Shown here piece after piece: positions 19,269 to 27,055 of a DNA stretch of 64,000 nucleotides. Within the stretch, counting starts at the first letter, position 1, and each line of letters starts with the position of its first letter. The notes under the pieces were generated by a model. The model made no database searches, was not told the DNA's origin, and saw nothing but the letters and a program-made list of their open reading frames with translations. The translations under genes were made by a program, and so were the position numbers. Source of the stretch: Paradesertivirga mongoliensis (lineage in GTDB: Bacteria; Bacteroidota; Bacteroidia; Sphingobacteriales; Sphingobacteriaceae). The stretch covers positions 434,001-498,000 of the forward strand of contig NZ_JAFMZO010000002.1 in NCBI RefSeq assembly GCF_024436395.1, given 5' to 3'.

Positions 19269-19559
19269 TTAACCACCAATCATTACCGTAGGGCACCCTA
19301 CTACTATAGAACCTCCGTGTGCGGTCGAGTCGCCTACGCGCGCCGCTGGCATTCCGCCGATCATCACTGAGGATGAGCCGGCTACGATGCTGTCAGGCGG
19401 CCCCGTACAAGTCGCCATATCGCCAACCCGTGCGGCTGGCATTCCGCCGATTAAAACTGTCGGTGCTCCGGCAGGTAATACCGGACCGCCTACATGAGGC
19501 ACAGTTCCGTTTACCATCGGACACGTGTGCATATCTCCTACTCGTGCTGCAAGTGGCAT
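19269..19559 (-). CDS. PAAR-domain spike tip protein (Afp10-type)
   Basis: A 96-residue protein made of three PAAR-type repeats: AARVGDMHTCP near the start, then two VLIGGMPAARVGD/VMIGGMPAARVGD repeats and a last VMIGG. PAAR proteins fold as a small cone that caps the VgrG spike and binds one metal ion through His/Cys residues. No extra effector domain is attached. It is 4 nt downstream of the spike gene. In Afp the order is spike, gp25, PAAR; here PAAR comes before gp25. Confidence 0.92.
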   Translation of the reverse strand: MPLAARVGDMHTCPMVNGTVPHVGGPVLPAGAPTVLIGGMPAARVGDMATCTGPPDSIVAGSSSVMIGGMPAARVGDSTAHGGSIVVGCPTVMIGG

Positions 19560-19563
19560 ATCA

Positions 19564-21312
19564 TTAATTTATTTGTACCATAGATCCTTTCACGGTAGTG
19601 CTTCCGCCAGATGATATTTCAGCAGTGCTGCTTCCCTCAATTTTGGCCCCTCCGCTGCCTTTCACATTAATATTTACCCCTTCGGCTTTAATATCTGTCG
19701 CGGCTTTCAATACGATATCTTTTATGCTTTCAATTTTAACACCGTCCTGATCCATACTCAGCTTATTACCGTGCTGATCCTCCATCTTAATGGCTTTATC
19801 TTCCTCAGAAAGCAAAACTTTGTTTCCTGCCGGAGTTTCTATGTTGATCGTCTTTTTGTCGTCGTTGAAAATCACCTTCATGCCACTTCTGGAAACATAT
19901 CCCTTTTCATGGTTGTCGTCGCTGGCCACTATCGGCGCAGCCTTGGCACTACTGTTACACATTCCCAGAATCACCGCGAAGCGGGGATCATTATTAATAA
20001 ATCCCACAATCACTTCATCTCCGATTTCTGGCCTGAAAAAAGTGCCTCTTTCGCTGCCCGCATCAAGCGTACTTATTCTGCTCCAGATCCCTTCATCCTC
20101 GGTATTGATATGCGGCAGACGAACCATAATCCGGTCTTCGCCGTCTGGATCGCCTTCCAACTTAGTAACTACTCCGATCTGCAATCCCTGTATAGCCGGC
20201 AATAATGCGCCGGCCAGCGGTTGCTGTACCGGATAGGTTTGAACAAACCACTCGGGATTGACGCCGAACTGCAGGGTGGTTTGCCAGTTCCCTTTGTCTA
20301 TCTGATGCCGTACGCCGGTTACAAATAGTTTTCCTTCAAATCGCTCGCCTACTCCATTTAGCTGGAACATGGTGCCCGGTTTTACAGCGGCCGTTCCGTC
20401 GGTGGTAACCCGCCCTCTAATCTTGGCCAGCTTATGCTTAAGCATTTTTGCATTGGCCCACTGCTGTAATTCCTGCTCGCTTAACTTTCCGCTATGCTGT
20501 AACATAAAACTTTCCTCACCCGCAACATCTGCCAAGGTATCGGTAGTAATATTTCCCGTATCCGGCACACCGGGATCCTCTGCTTCCACATTACTGATCA
20601 TCTCTTGATCAGTCGAATTCCATGCGGCAGCTTTTACTGCCTTAAACTGCAGACGGGCATCAATCTCCGCATCCAGATCGTGTACAGTTGCTCCGTATTG
20701 TACCGTAAGGACAGGGGCCGATGCAAAATCCGGCCTGGCAATTTCCAGTTTTCCATCGTTGGCAATACACAATAAGCCGTTTGCATCAACTCTGCATAAC
20801 ATCATATCCCAGTCCGTTGTATTGTACTGCACCAGTTCCTTATGTGATATTTGGGTAGTTTCTACGTCTTTTTCGATGCCATGAGCGTCTATCAGTTCTT
20901 CAATCACATCGCTGTCTTTCACATCTTTAAAATATTTGCTTTTGCATGATACGGTCATTTTCACCGCTTCATCCCTGCATTCGATCATCAAAACTGAACT
21001 GTTCTTCCTCACCTTGATACCATGTTTTATCACCAGGCCTTTAAAGATCGTTTCTTCTTCTGTGCGATATCCGGCTTTGATTTCCAGTTTCTTTCCGGGT
21101 TCAAAATCTGTTTTGTTACTGATGTCAAACGACTCCTTCGCGGGCTCACCGTCCATCATGATGATAATTGCTGAAGGAATCCGGTTAATCTCTTTATTCA
21201 CTATAATACTTAACACATGATAGGTTTTTGAAACCTCGTTCCCCTCCGAAAGGATAGTGAACGTACAAACACTTTTAGGCGCATCAGAAGCTATTGTTCT
21301 TTCATTCGGCAT
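19564..21312 (-). CDS. VgrG-like spike protein (Afp8-type)
   Basis: A 582-residue protein with the usual VgrG layout. The N-terminal part resembles phage gp27 (about 1-350, including the tube hub domain). An OB-fold gp5 core follows (about 370-450; VTKLEGDPDGEDRIMVRLP, GDEVIVGFINNDPRFAVILG). The C-terminal beta-helix is rich in short V-I-E-G repeats (GVKIESIKDIVLKAA, GGAKIEGSSTAEISSGG). It forms the central spike that carries PAAR and pierces the target membrane. Start and stop codons touch the neighbouring genes within 1-4 nt, indicating tight coupling. Confidence 0.9.
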   Translation of the reverse strand: MPNERTIASDAPKSVCTFTILSEGNEVSKTYHVLSIIVNKEINRIPSAIIIMMDGEPAKESFDISNKTDFEPGKKLEIKAGYRTEEETIFKGLVIKHGIKVRKNSSVLMIECRDEAVKMTVSCKSKYFKDVKDSDVIEELIDAHGIEKDVETTQISHKELVQYNTTDWDMMLCRVDANGLLCIANDGKLEIARPDFASAPVLTVQYGATVHDLDAEIDARLQFKAVKAAAWNSTDQEMISNVEAEDPGVPDTGNITTDTLADVAGEESFMLQHSGKLSEQELQQWANAKMLKHKLAKIRGRVTTDGTAAVKPGTMFQLNGVGERFEGKLFVTGVRHQIDKGNWQTTLQFGVNPEWFVQTYPVQQPLAGALLPAIQGLQIGVVTKLEGDPDGEDRIMVRLPHINTEDEGIWSRISTLDAGSERGTFFRPEIGDEVIVGFINNDPRFAVILGMCNSSAKAAPIVASDDNHEKGYVSRSGMKVIFNDDKKTINIETPAGNKVLLSEEDKAIKMEDQHGNKLSMDQDGVKIESIKDIVLKAATDIKAEGVNINVKGSGGAKIEGSSTAEISSGGSTTVKGSMVQIN

Positions 21313-21313
21313 A

Positions 21314-22000
21314 TTAACTTGTGGCTTTTACCAGTGGCGGAAAAAACAATTCGGTTCCTTGTGCCAGCTCCCTGAAATTGTAAAGCTTATTCACTTTGGC
21401 CACCTGCAGATAATATTTTGAATCGCCATAAATATTGTAACACATCAGAGGCAAGGTATCTCCCATCTTCACTGTGCGATAATGTGTCAGATCTGGCGAT
21501 TGCGGATTTTCTGTGGCAACACGCAAAGTCTCCTCGATGCTTCCTTTAAAACCGGCTTTGCATATAGCTCTTATCGGGCTGCCGTCGGGATTGAATAACT
21601 TATAAGTAATGCTCAGCGAGTTGCACCTGCCCTTAAATATGAAATTGCCCCAAACCAACTTGAAATGTTTCGGTTCGTGCGATGCGCTGTCGTATTCAAG
21701 CAGCATAAGCTTAAAACTCTCCACCTCATCATGAATACTATCCCTTTTTTCGCCATTTGTAATTCCGGTACAATCGAACAAAAACTCAAAAGCCATTTCC
21801 TCGGGCTTTTTCACATTGAATCGCTGCGTTGCCGCACTTGTGCCCGCACCCTGCCCTTCGGTAAACTCGACCTTGTAATCCAACACATAGCTTTCCGGAT
21901 TAATCATGGCAGTAAACGTGTTGCCTACTTTATGATTATCCGCAAAATCCGGGTTGTTATAAGCCAGTATCTTTATTTTTTCGAGCTTACCTTGTGCCAT
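21314..22000 (-). CDS. CIS tube-initiation protein with LysM domain (Afp7-type)
   Basis: A 228-residue protein. Residues 1-165 match the CIS tube protein family (KIKILAYNNPDF, FTAMINPESYVLDYKV, FLFDCTG). Residues about 175-225 form a LysM domain (VKMGDTLPLMCYNIYGDSKY, then VNKLYNFRELAQGTELFFPP). The layout is that of Afp7/gp53-like proteins that join the tube to the spike. Its ATG overlaps the stop of the 57-residue DUF5908 gene by one base (TAATG), so translation is probably coupled. Confidence 0.85.
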   Translation of the reverse strand: MAQGKLEKIKILAYNNPDFADNHKVGNTFTAMINPESYVLDYKVEFTEGQGAGTSAATQRFNVKKPEEMAFEFLFDCTGITNGEKRDSIHDEVESFKLMLLEYDSASHEPKHFKLVWGNFIFKGRCNSLSITYKLFNPDGSPIRAICKAGFKGSIEETLRVATENPQSPDLTHYRTVKMGDTLPLMCYNIYGDSKYYLQVAKVNKLYNFRELAQGTELFFPPLVKATS

Positions 22001-22173
22001 TATCGTTCAGTTTTATTGTTGAATATCTCGAGTACCTGTTCTACACATTGCTGAATTAAAGCCTGGTCATCCGGCTTCCCCTCAGATTTTTGCGCGGCAG
22101 GCGACGAATCTGTTTCGGGTTGTGGCTGGTTAACGGTAACCCGTATATGCAGTTCTTTTATTTCAAGCGGCAT
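22000..22173 (-). CDS. DUF5908 mini-protein of the eCIS operon (57 aa)
   Basis: A 57-residue protein encoded in an interval that looks empty at first sight. It starts MPLEIKELHIRVTV, has a Pro/Ser/Lys linker, and ends in the helix LIQQCVEQVLEIFNNKTER. This layout (short beta strand, linker, amphipathic helix ending in basic residues) is that of DUF5908, a family found in Bacteroidota eCIS operons at the Afp6 position. Start and stop both overlap their neighbours by one base as TAATG, giving a chain of three coupled genes (tube, DUF5908, LysM protein). The function is not known; an adaptor to tube or baseplate is plausible. Confidence 0.8.
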   Translation of the reverse strand: MPLEIKELHIRVTVNQPQPETDSSPAAQKSEGKPDDQALIQQCVEQVLEIFNNKTER

Positions 22174-22628
22174 TAGTTAACAGTAAAATAGTTATAGCTT
22201 AATTCTAGCGTTTCGATGACAATGGAATTATCCTGGGCATTAAGGTCAGACACCGACCATTTCTTCGGCCAGGCATTATAAACATTCCAGGTTTTTAATG
22301 GCTGATGCTCTTCGTTCAGCAGAATCACATTGATCTGTGCCGGTTTAAATTCCCTGTTCTGTAAAGCATCGAGACACCACTTAATCACTTTCGAATCGGT
22401 CAGCATGCCGCGTTTCAGAGATAGGTCGGGATACTTAGTTCGCAGCGGTAATTTGTGCTCAAACCTGTTCTCCCCTCCTTCTTTGAAAGATTCGGTGTCA
22501 TATTCGACCGTGAGGCCGGCAACAGACTGAAAACGAATGTCGTTGTCGTTGCCGATGCCCACAAATTCTACCTTGAAATGAAAGCCTACTGGCGGATAAT
22601 ACCCACCGGCTACCGGTGCTTTAGCCAT
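22173..22628 (-). CDS. Tube protein, second copy (Afp5-type)
   Basis: A 151-residue Hcp/gp19-fold tube protein. Key segments are YYPPVGFHFKVEF, FQSVAGLTVEYDT, a basic RTKYPDLSLKRGML core and a C-terminal TLELSYNYFTVN strand. It is similar in layout to the 142-residue paralogue just upstream (both have the LKRG core followed by an NExHxP...W.V.NAxP motif), so the two arose by duplication. By analogy with Afp5 it probably forms the tube ring next to the baseplate, with the other copy forming the bulk tube. Confidence 0.85.
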   Translation of the reverse strand: MAKAPVAGGYYPPVGFHFKVEFVGIGNDNDIRFQSVAGLTVEYDTESFKEGGENRFEHKLPLRTKYPDLSLKRGMLTDSKVIKWCLDALQNREFKPAQINVILLNEEHQPLKTWNVYNAWPKKWSVSDLNAQDNSIVIETLELSYNYFTVN

Positions 22629-22674
22629 AAAACGAAAGATTAATAAGAATAAATCAGAGGTTCCTGCCTGCGCA

Positions 22675-23103
22675 CTAATTCATTATATCGAGGCCTTCGT
22701 GAGCCAACTCAATGGTTTCAATAGCCACCTCATTTCCATCAGCCTTTAAATCACTGGCTTGAACTTTAATCGGGAAAGCGTTCATAACCTTCCAGCTTAT
22801 CACCGGCTCATGATTTTCGTTCAATAAAGAAATCGTCAAATCGCGGCGTTCGATGGTATTCATTTTCACCGTCTTCATCCAGGTATAAAATTCTTTATCA
22901 TCGCTTATGGTTCCGCGCTTAAGCGTAATATTGCTGAATTTTTGTAGTCCGGGCATTTTTATTTTTGAGAATTGCGGACTCGAGCCTTCACGATATTCGA
23001 TCGGTTCTAATTGAATATCTAAGCCGGTTACTTCAGAGAAACCGATACGGGTACCACCCCACTGAACCAGGAAGTGAAACTTTGGAAGAGGATATGTTGC
23101 CAT
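22675..23103 (-). CDS. Main inner tube protein (Afp1-type)
   Basis: A 142-residue phage tail-tube/Hcp-fold protein. Segments: YPLPKFHFLVQWGG, IGFSEVTGLDIQLEPIEYRE, then FSNITLKRGTISDDKEFYTW and a C-terminal ETIELAHEGLDI. Directly behind the sheath gene, it is most likely the bulk subunit of the inner tube through which cargo travels. A 46-nt gap separates it from the second tube gene, larger than other spacings in this part of the operon, which might hold an mRNA processing or translation control site. Confidence 0.87.
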   Translation of the reverse strand: MATYPLPKFHFLVQWGGTRIGFSEVTGLDIQLEPIEYREGSSPQFSKIKMPGLQKFSNITLKRGTISDDKEFYTWMKTVKMNTIERRDLTISLLNENHEPVISWKVMNAFPIKVQASDLKADGNEVAIETIELAHEGLDIMN

Positions 23104-23141
23104 ATTTTAATGTTTTTAAATAGATTAAGGTATTGGTTAAA

Positions 23142-24584
23142 TCAACTTTCGGCCAGCTTATGGCTAAAGCGAAGAATGATAAATTCTGCTGGTCTCACTA
23201 CGGCCATTCCAATTTCGACAATCATTCGTCCCTCCAGTATATCTAAGGCTGTCATCGTCTTATTAAGACCGACCGCAACATAAAAGGCATGTTCGGGTTT
23301 TGCGCCCTGTAAAGCCCCCTGCCTCCATAAGGTGACCAGGAAATTTTCGAGCATACCCTGAACTTTTATCCAGGTAGTAGAATCGTTGGCTTCAAATACA
23401 AAACCTTCTGTCGCTTTTTTACTGCTTTCTTCAACCATATTAAAGAAACGTCTTACCGAAATGTACCGCCATTCATTATCATTCCCGGCAAGTGTACGCG
23501 CACCCCATATCAAAATTCCTTTTCCCGTAAAAGCCCTGATTACATTAATTGATTTTCCGGCGGTGGTATCCACATTCAGATTCGCCTGGTCTTCTGCCGT
23601 TACTTGTTTAGTAAGACCCGAAACCAGGTTTAAACTCACGTTTGCGGGCGCCTTCCAAACCCCTCGCGTGCTATCTACCAGTGCGTATACACCCACCACG
23701 CTGCTGCTTGGCGGCAAAACCACCCGTAACTTATCTATTTCCAGTTTTACAAGGGACTGCAGCTCAGTAGTTAGCGAACTGTAGGCGGCAGCTGTTTCAT
23801 CTTTTTCATCCGTGTCGGTATAGTCGCCATCATCATTTCTATCGCTTTTCCAGGCAACAGTAAGTGTATCCAGGGTATACTGGTAATTTAAAGACGTGCG
23901 TAAAAAAGGATGGTAGGCAGCACCATACTTTAGGTTGGTAGTTCCAATGCCCGAAACCGCTCGCAACGTTTCCGTATCGTCACCATGGCAGTCCATCACC
24001 ACAAACCTGTCCTGCAGTTTACCGGCTTCCAAAAGCGCAGTGTCGTAAACATCATATGCATCGCTGGCTGCAGAGATTTTGGCTGCCTGTGGAAATACCA
24101 GTAAAGTAGGTTCATCATACCGGCTCGACATTTTAAGTCCGGCAATCAGGTTGGTGTGCGAAATGGTAGAGCCCGAAGTATTGCCTACGCTAACAATGTA
24201 GCATGGGCCCCCTCCATTTGCAAAGTACATTTGCATGTGATAATACATGGTATGTACCGAGGGGGTTGCCACCGATGCACTTATAACACGGCTCTTCAAA
24301 ACCGAGGGCGTAGTTGCAGTATAGGTCTCGTCTATACTTACAGTTAGCGTTTCGTTAACTCCCTTTCCAAAGTAAGTTTCATACTCCAGCAGAGATGTAA
24401 TCCGCTTGGCTTCCGTTACCGTGATAGAATCGATAAGGGCCGTTGGCAGCGGCGAGCCTTCGATGCCGCTCTTTTCTGTGTAGCCGATAAAAACGGGAAT
24501 CGCCGTTTCTACCTGTGCAACAGATGGTGGAAGCTTTGGTATTTCCTCAATATAAACACCAGGGGTTTTGTAAGATGTTGCCAT
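23142..24584 (-). CDS. Contractile sheath protein (Afp2-4-type)
   Basis: A 480-residue tail sheath protein. It begins with the universal sheath start YKTPGVYIEEIPKLPPSV and has the C-terminal handshake region ending ILRFSHKLAES. The segment GKGILIWGARTLAGNDNEWRYI is typical of sheath domain I/II junctions. Afp and PVC have three sheath genes; only one is present here, as in several Bacteroidota systems. It forms the outer contracting sleeve around the tube. Confidence 0.9.
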   Translation of the reverse strand: MATSYKTPGVYIEEIPKLPPSVAQVETAIPVFIGYTEKSGIEGSPLPTALIDSITVTEAKRITSLLEYETYFGKGVNETLTVSIDETYTATTPSVLKSRVISASVATPSVHTMYYHMQMYFANGGGPCYIVSVGNTSGSTISHTNLIAGLKMSSRYDEPTLLVFPQAAKISAASDAYDVYDTALLEAGKLQDRFVVMDCHGDDTETLRAVSGIGTTNLKYGAAYHPFLRTSLNYQYTLDTLTVAWKSDRNDDGDYTDTDEKDETAAAYSSLTTELQSLVKLEIDKLRVVLPPSSSVVGVYALVDSTRGVWKAPANVSLNLVSGLTKQVTAEDQANLNVDTTAGKSINVIRAFTGKGILIWGARTLAGNDNEWRYISVRRFFNMVEESSKKATEGFVFEANDSTTWIKVQGMLENFLVTLWRQGALQGAKPEHAFYVAVGLNKTMTALDILEGRMIVEIGMAVVRPAEFIILRFSHKLAES

Positions 24585-24603
24585 ATTAATTACTGTTTAT
24601 GTT

Positions 24604-25782
24604 TTAATAATTCAGATGTAATTCCGCGCTGTAATAACTGTTCCCGTTCATTTCAATTAATGCCAGCCTATCAGGAGACGGATTGCCTATCGGCGACACA
24701 GTCCCCAGAGCTGTCGATTCTATCGATAAAGTATTGATGGTGCTTTCGCTGACAAGAACAGGTTTTGCAGAGACGAACTGGTTAGCTCCGGCTGATGTGA
24801 AGACTACTTTATCCGGTAAGGGCCGGCTATCGTTCACAGCCGTAACATCACTGCTCTTTGCTACATATTTCCATATCAGAGCACGGTTGGCAAAATTGAT
24901 CAGGAACAGGGGCTCCTTGCTTTTTCCCGAAGCGCTGAACAAGGCAAAGGCATTGCCGGGAGGCAAGTGATTAAAAACCTCTATAATTCCGAATATGTTG
25001 TCATAAACCGCATCGCTATCCAGATAGATGTATTTCACTTCACCATTCACGTCAATCTTATATTTTCCCTTTGGTAGATTCTCCAGTCGGACAGGCACGG
25101 AGGTTTGAGGGTCGGTATAACTGAGATTAACAGTATCCATCACGGCCAGATCATAACTGCCGCTGGTAATACTTAGTCCGAACACATTGATAGTAAAATT
25201 GGTGTTTGCAATGGCGTTAAACAGATATAAATAAGACGATACCTCAACCATGTCGTTTGAATTGACATATTGTATCTTCCCTCTGTTCAGCCAATAATCC
25301 TGCTCCGTAAGAGCATGCGTAGCCGCACTGTTACTTGGTTTTATCGCTTCAAAAACAGTATCCGACCCATTCGCCGCCAACATACCAATAGGGTATTCGG
25401 CGGAGCTATTGTATACCGGAACTTTTGAATTGAGATAAAGCGCGGTAACTACTTTAGTTTGGTTTATATTGCTGAAGTAATAGCGCTTACCTTCCGAAGG
25501 ATGATAGCCAATATTGGTAAAGTTGATGAAACGGCGATTTTTGAGCCGCATAAAAAAGGTAAATTTCTGCGAAGAACCTGGTGTAACTACCGGGTTATCT
25601 GAATCACCGACCTTTATCAATACAATAAGCCTGTTAGCGATTACTTTAAATAGCATTCCCAGCCCCTTCAGCGCCGACTTTGTCACCATTGATGGTACTA
25701 TTTCAAAGTCTTCACACCGCATATCGCTGTAGTAATCGTGCCGCAGCTCAACATTGAAGAGTATTTTATACCTCAGGTTCAT
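24604..25782 (-). CDS. Unrecognised eCIS operon protein, possible second cap or adaptor protein
   Basis: A 392-residue protein that I cannot place in a family. It starts MNLRYKILFNVELRHDYYSD, is rich in predicted beta strands, and has no signal peptide. Its ATG overlaps the stop of the DUF4255 cap gene by 4 nt (ATGA), and the sheath gene follows 19 nt later. The position between cap and sheath suggests a structural part at the distal end, such as a second cap protein; some Bacteroidota systems use two. That is inference from location only. Confidence 0.6.
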   Translation of the reverse strand: MNLRYKILFNVELRHDYYSDMRCEDFEIVPSMVTKSALKGLGMLFKVIANRLIVLIKVGDSDNPVVTPGSSQKFTFFMRLKNRRFINFTNIGYHPSEGKRYYFSNINQTKVVTALYLNSKVPVYNSSAEYPIGMLAANGSDTVFEAIKPSNSAATHALTEQDYWLNRGKIQYVNSNDMVEVSSYLYLFNAIANTNFTINVFGLSITSGSYDLAVMDTVNLSYTDPQTSVPVRLENLPKGKYKIDVNGEVKYIYLDSDAVYDNIFGIIEVFNHLPPGNAFALFSASGKSKEPLFLINFANRALIWKYVAKSSDVTAVNDSRPLPDKVVFTSAGANQFVSAKPVLVSESTINTLSIESTALGTVSPIGNPSPDRLALIEMNGNSYYSAELHLNY

Positions 25783-26372
25783 GATACAACAAGCTTGGAT
25801 TTTGTGTTCGTACCGATTTCCGTTATAAAGCCGCCTCCAGCTATCGTGGCATTCTCGTCGATGCTTATCTGCCTTACCTTATAGAGCACCGATGGAATAT
25901 ATTTGCCCCCCATCGTGCTCCACAAGTGGTTTATTTGTTCGAAATTTAGTGTATACAGATCCACTATAAGTTTTTCAATGCCTGCGTCGAGAGCGGGATG
26001 GCTTATGCGTGTAAATACGTTTTGATATTGAAAAAACTGAATGATGAAAGCCAGCCACTTCAGGCTGTCGCTATATTCTGTACGGTTCACCGCAAACAAT
26101 ATGTATAAATTGAGGCAGGTGGGTGGATTTTTATAGGTTATCCCGGTTTCAGTTTTGACAAAGTTTTCCGGCTGCTTTGCCAGACGATCTTCCTCAACAT
26201 TCACTAATGATAATATAGCCTTATTTGACAAAGAGTTTGTACCCGTGGTGTCGTTATCAAGCGCTCTTGAGATATTTCCAAGTACCAGCCTGGGATCGGT
26301 ATTCAGTCCCAACTTTAGCGACAGGTAATTATTTACCTCATCGGATATGAACTTTAACGTTTCGTTTATCAT
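25779..26372 (-). CDS. DUF4255 terminal cap protein (Afp16-type)
   Basis: A 197-residue DUF4255 protein. Typical features: helical ETLKFISDEVNNYLSLKLG start, ILSLVNVEEDRL, a central PPTCLNLYILFAVN, and a helix with FIIQFFQYQNVF. In Afp/PVC the homologue (Afp16/Pvc16) caps the tube and sheath and sets their length. It is the first gene of the long minus-strand eCIS operon; the 683-bp AT-rich stretch upstream must hold its promoter. Confidence 0.85.
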   Translation of the reverse strand: MINETLKFISDEVNNYLSLKLGLNTDPRLVLGNISRALDNDTTGTNSLSNKAILSLVNVEEDRLAKQPENFVKTETGITYKNPPTCLNLYILFAVNRTEYSDSLKWLAFIIQFFQYQNVFTRISHPALDAGIEKLIVDLYTLNFEQINHLWSTMGGKYIPSVLYKVRQISIDENATIAGGGFITEIGTNTKSKLVVS

Positions 26373-26899
26373 GCTAATGAACTTCTAGCAAAAAAACTTA
26401 CGGAACGTACTTAATAATTTCCCGTTTTACACAGACATCTCTTCACAGTATTAAGGCAGAACCTGTAAAAGATTTTTTTAGTTAATAGATAGATTTCCAG
26501 ATAGATTGAGAGCTAAGGTAAAATTATTTTAGTTAAAAAAAATAAAAAAAATATTTTTTTAAGCCTGACAAGATTTTTTCTACCAACCAACACTTAAACC
26601 GCTATAAAACATATCATTGGCAGTCTGTGGATCTGTCCAATCCCTTGCGAACTAATAAAAAAGATTTCCGCGAAGTATTGGAAACCTGAATCTATGCATG
26701 TGTTGAATACTTGTTAACCAACAATGGCACCCAATCTGAGATTAATTTTCAAATAAAAATCAAGATATATGCTGAAAATTAAAAAAATATAGAATTAAAA
26801 CACAAAAATCCATCTGTAACGCATAAAATATTTAGAAATATTACACATAACTGCCATATTTTTTAATAAAAACAGAATTTTCAACAACAAACAAGAGTC

Positions 26900-26911
26900 A
26901 TGTCTTGACAT
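26900..26911. promoter_or_regulatory. ATGTC-TT-GACAT inverted repeat, possible second operator
   Basis: A perfect 5+2+5 inverted repeat 35-40 bp upstream of the Fnr-like site, in the nirB promoter region. No known regulator is assigned. Chance occurrence is possible, as the sequence is short. Confidence 0.3.
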
Positions 26912-26933
26912 TTTTATAAAAATTGAGGATTTA

Positions 26934-26949
26934 TATGATTTATATCATA
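26934..26949. promoter_or_regulatory. Crp/Fnr-type operator upstream of nirB
   Basis: TATGAT-TTAT-ATCATA is a perfect 6+4+6 palindrome with the TGAT-N4-ATCA core used by Fnr-family regulators. Its centre lies 26.5 bp upstream of the TAAATTTG element, so it would be centred roughly 40 bp upstream of the transcription start, the position of class II activators. A near copy lies upstream of nrtS (33314-33329). The Crp/Fnr protein encoded at 32330-33046 is the obvious candidate to bind it. Confidence 0.6.
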
Positions 26950-26967
26950 CTTTTTAATGCTTTTATT

Positions 26968-26975
26968 TAAATTTG
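26968..26975 (+). promoter_or_regulatory. Bacteroidota -7 element of the nirBD promoter
   Basis: TAAATTTG fits the TAnnTTTG -7 consensus of Bacteroidota sigma-ABfr promoters exactly. No TTTG -33 element is seen at the expected distance; that place is taken by the Fnr-like palindrome, which suits an activator-dependent promoter. The leader to the nirB ATG would be about 75 nt. Confidence 0.5.
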
Positions 26976-27055
26976 CTTTATAATAATTGATTATTTCTAA
27001 AACAAAGCCCAGAAAAAAGTCAATTTAAGAGAATGTACTATCAAATTTATACAAC

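Larger units (their letters stand above)
26373..27055. other. AT-rich divergent intergenic region between eCIS operon and nirB
   Basis: No gene is visible in these 683 bp. The stretch is clearly more AT-rich than the flanking genes, with long A and T runs around 26520-26570. It must contain the promoter of the minus-strand eCIS operon and that of the nirBD operon. On the nirB side there are an ATGTC-TT-GACAT inverted repeat, a self-complementary TTTTTATAAAAA (26911-26922), an Fnr-like 16-bp palindrome and a TAnnTTTG element (listed separately). I could not fix a convincing promoter for the eCIS side. Confidence 0.7.

Noticed and set aside
19269..19559. PAAR protein as an effector carrier
   Set aside because: At 96 residues it has only PAAR repeats and no added domain.
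26911..26922. TTTTTATAAAAA palindrome as an operator
   Set aside because: Self-complementary A/T runs are expected by chance in such an AT-rich region.
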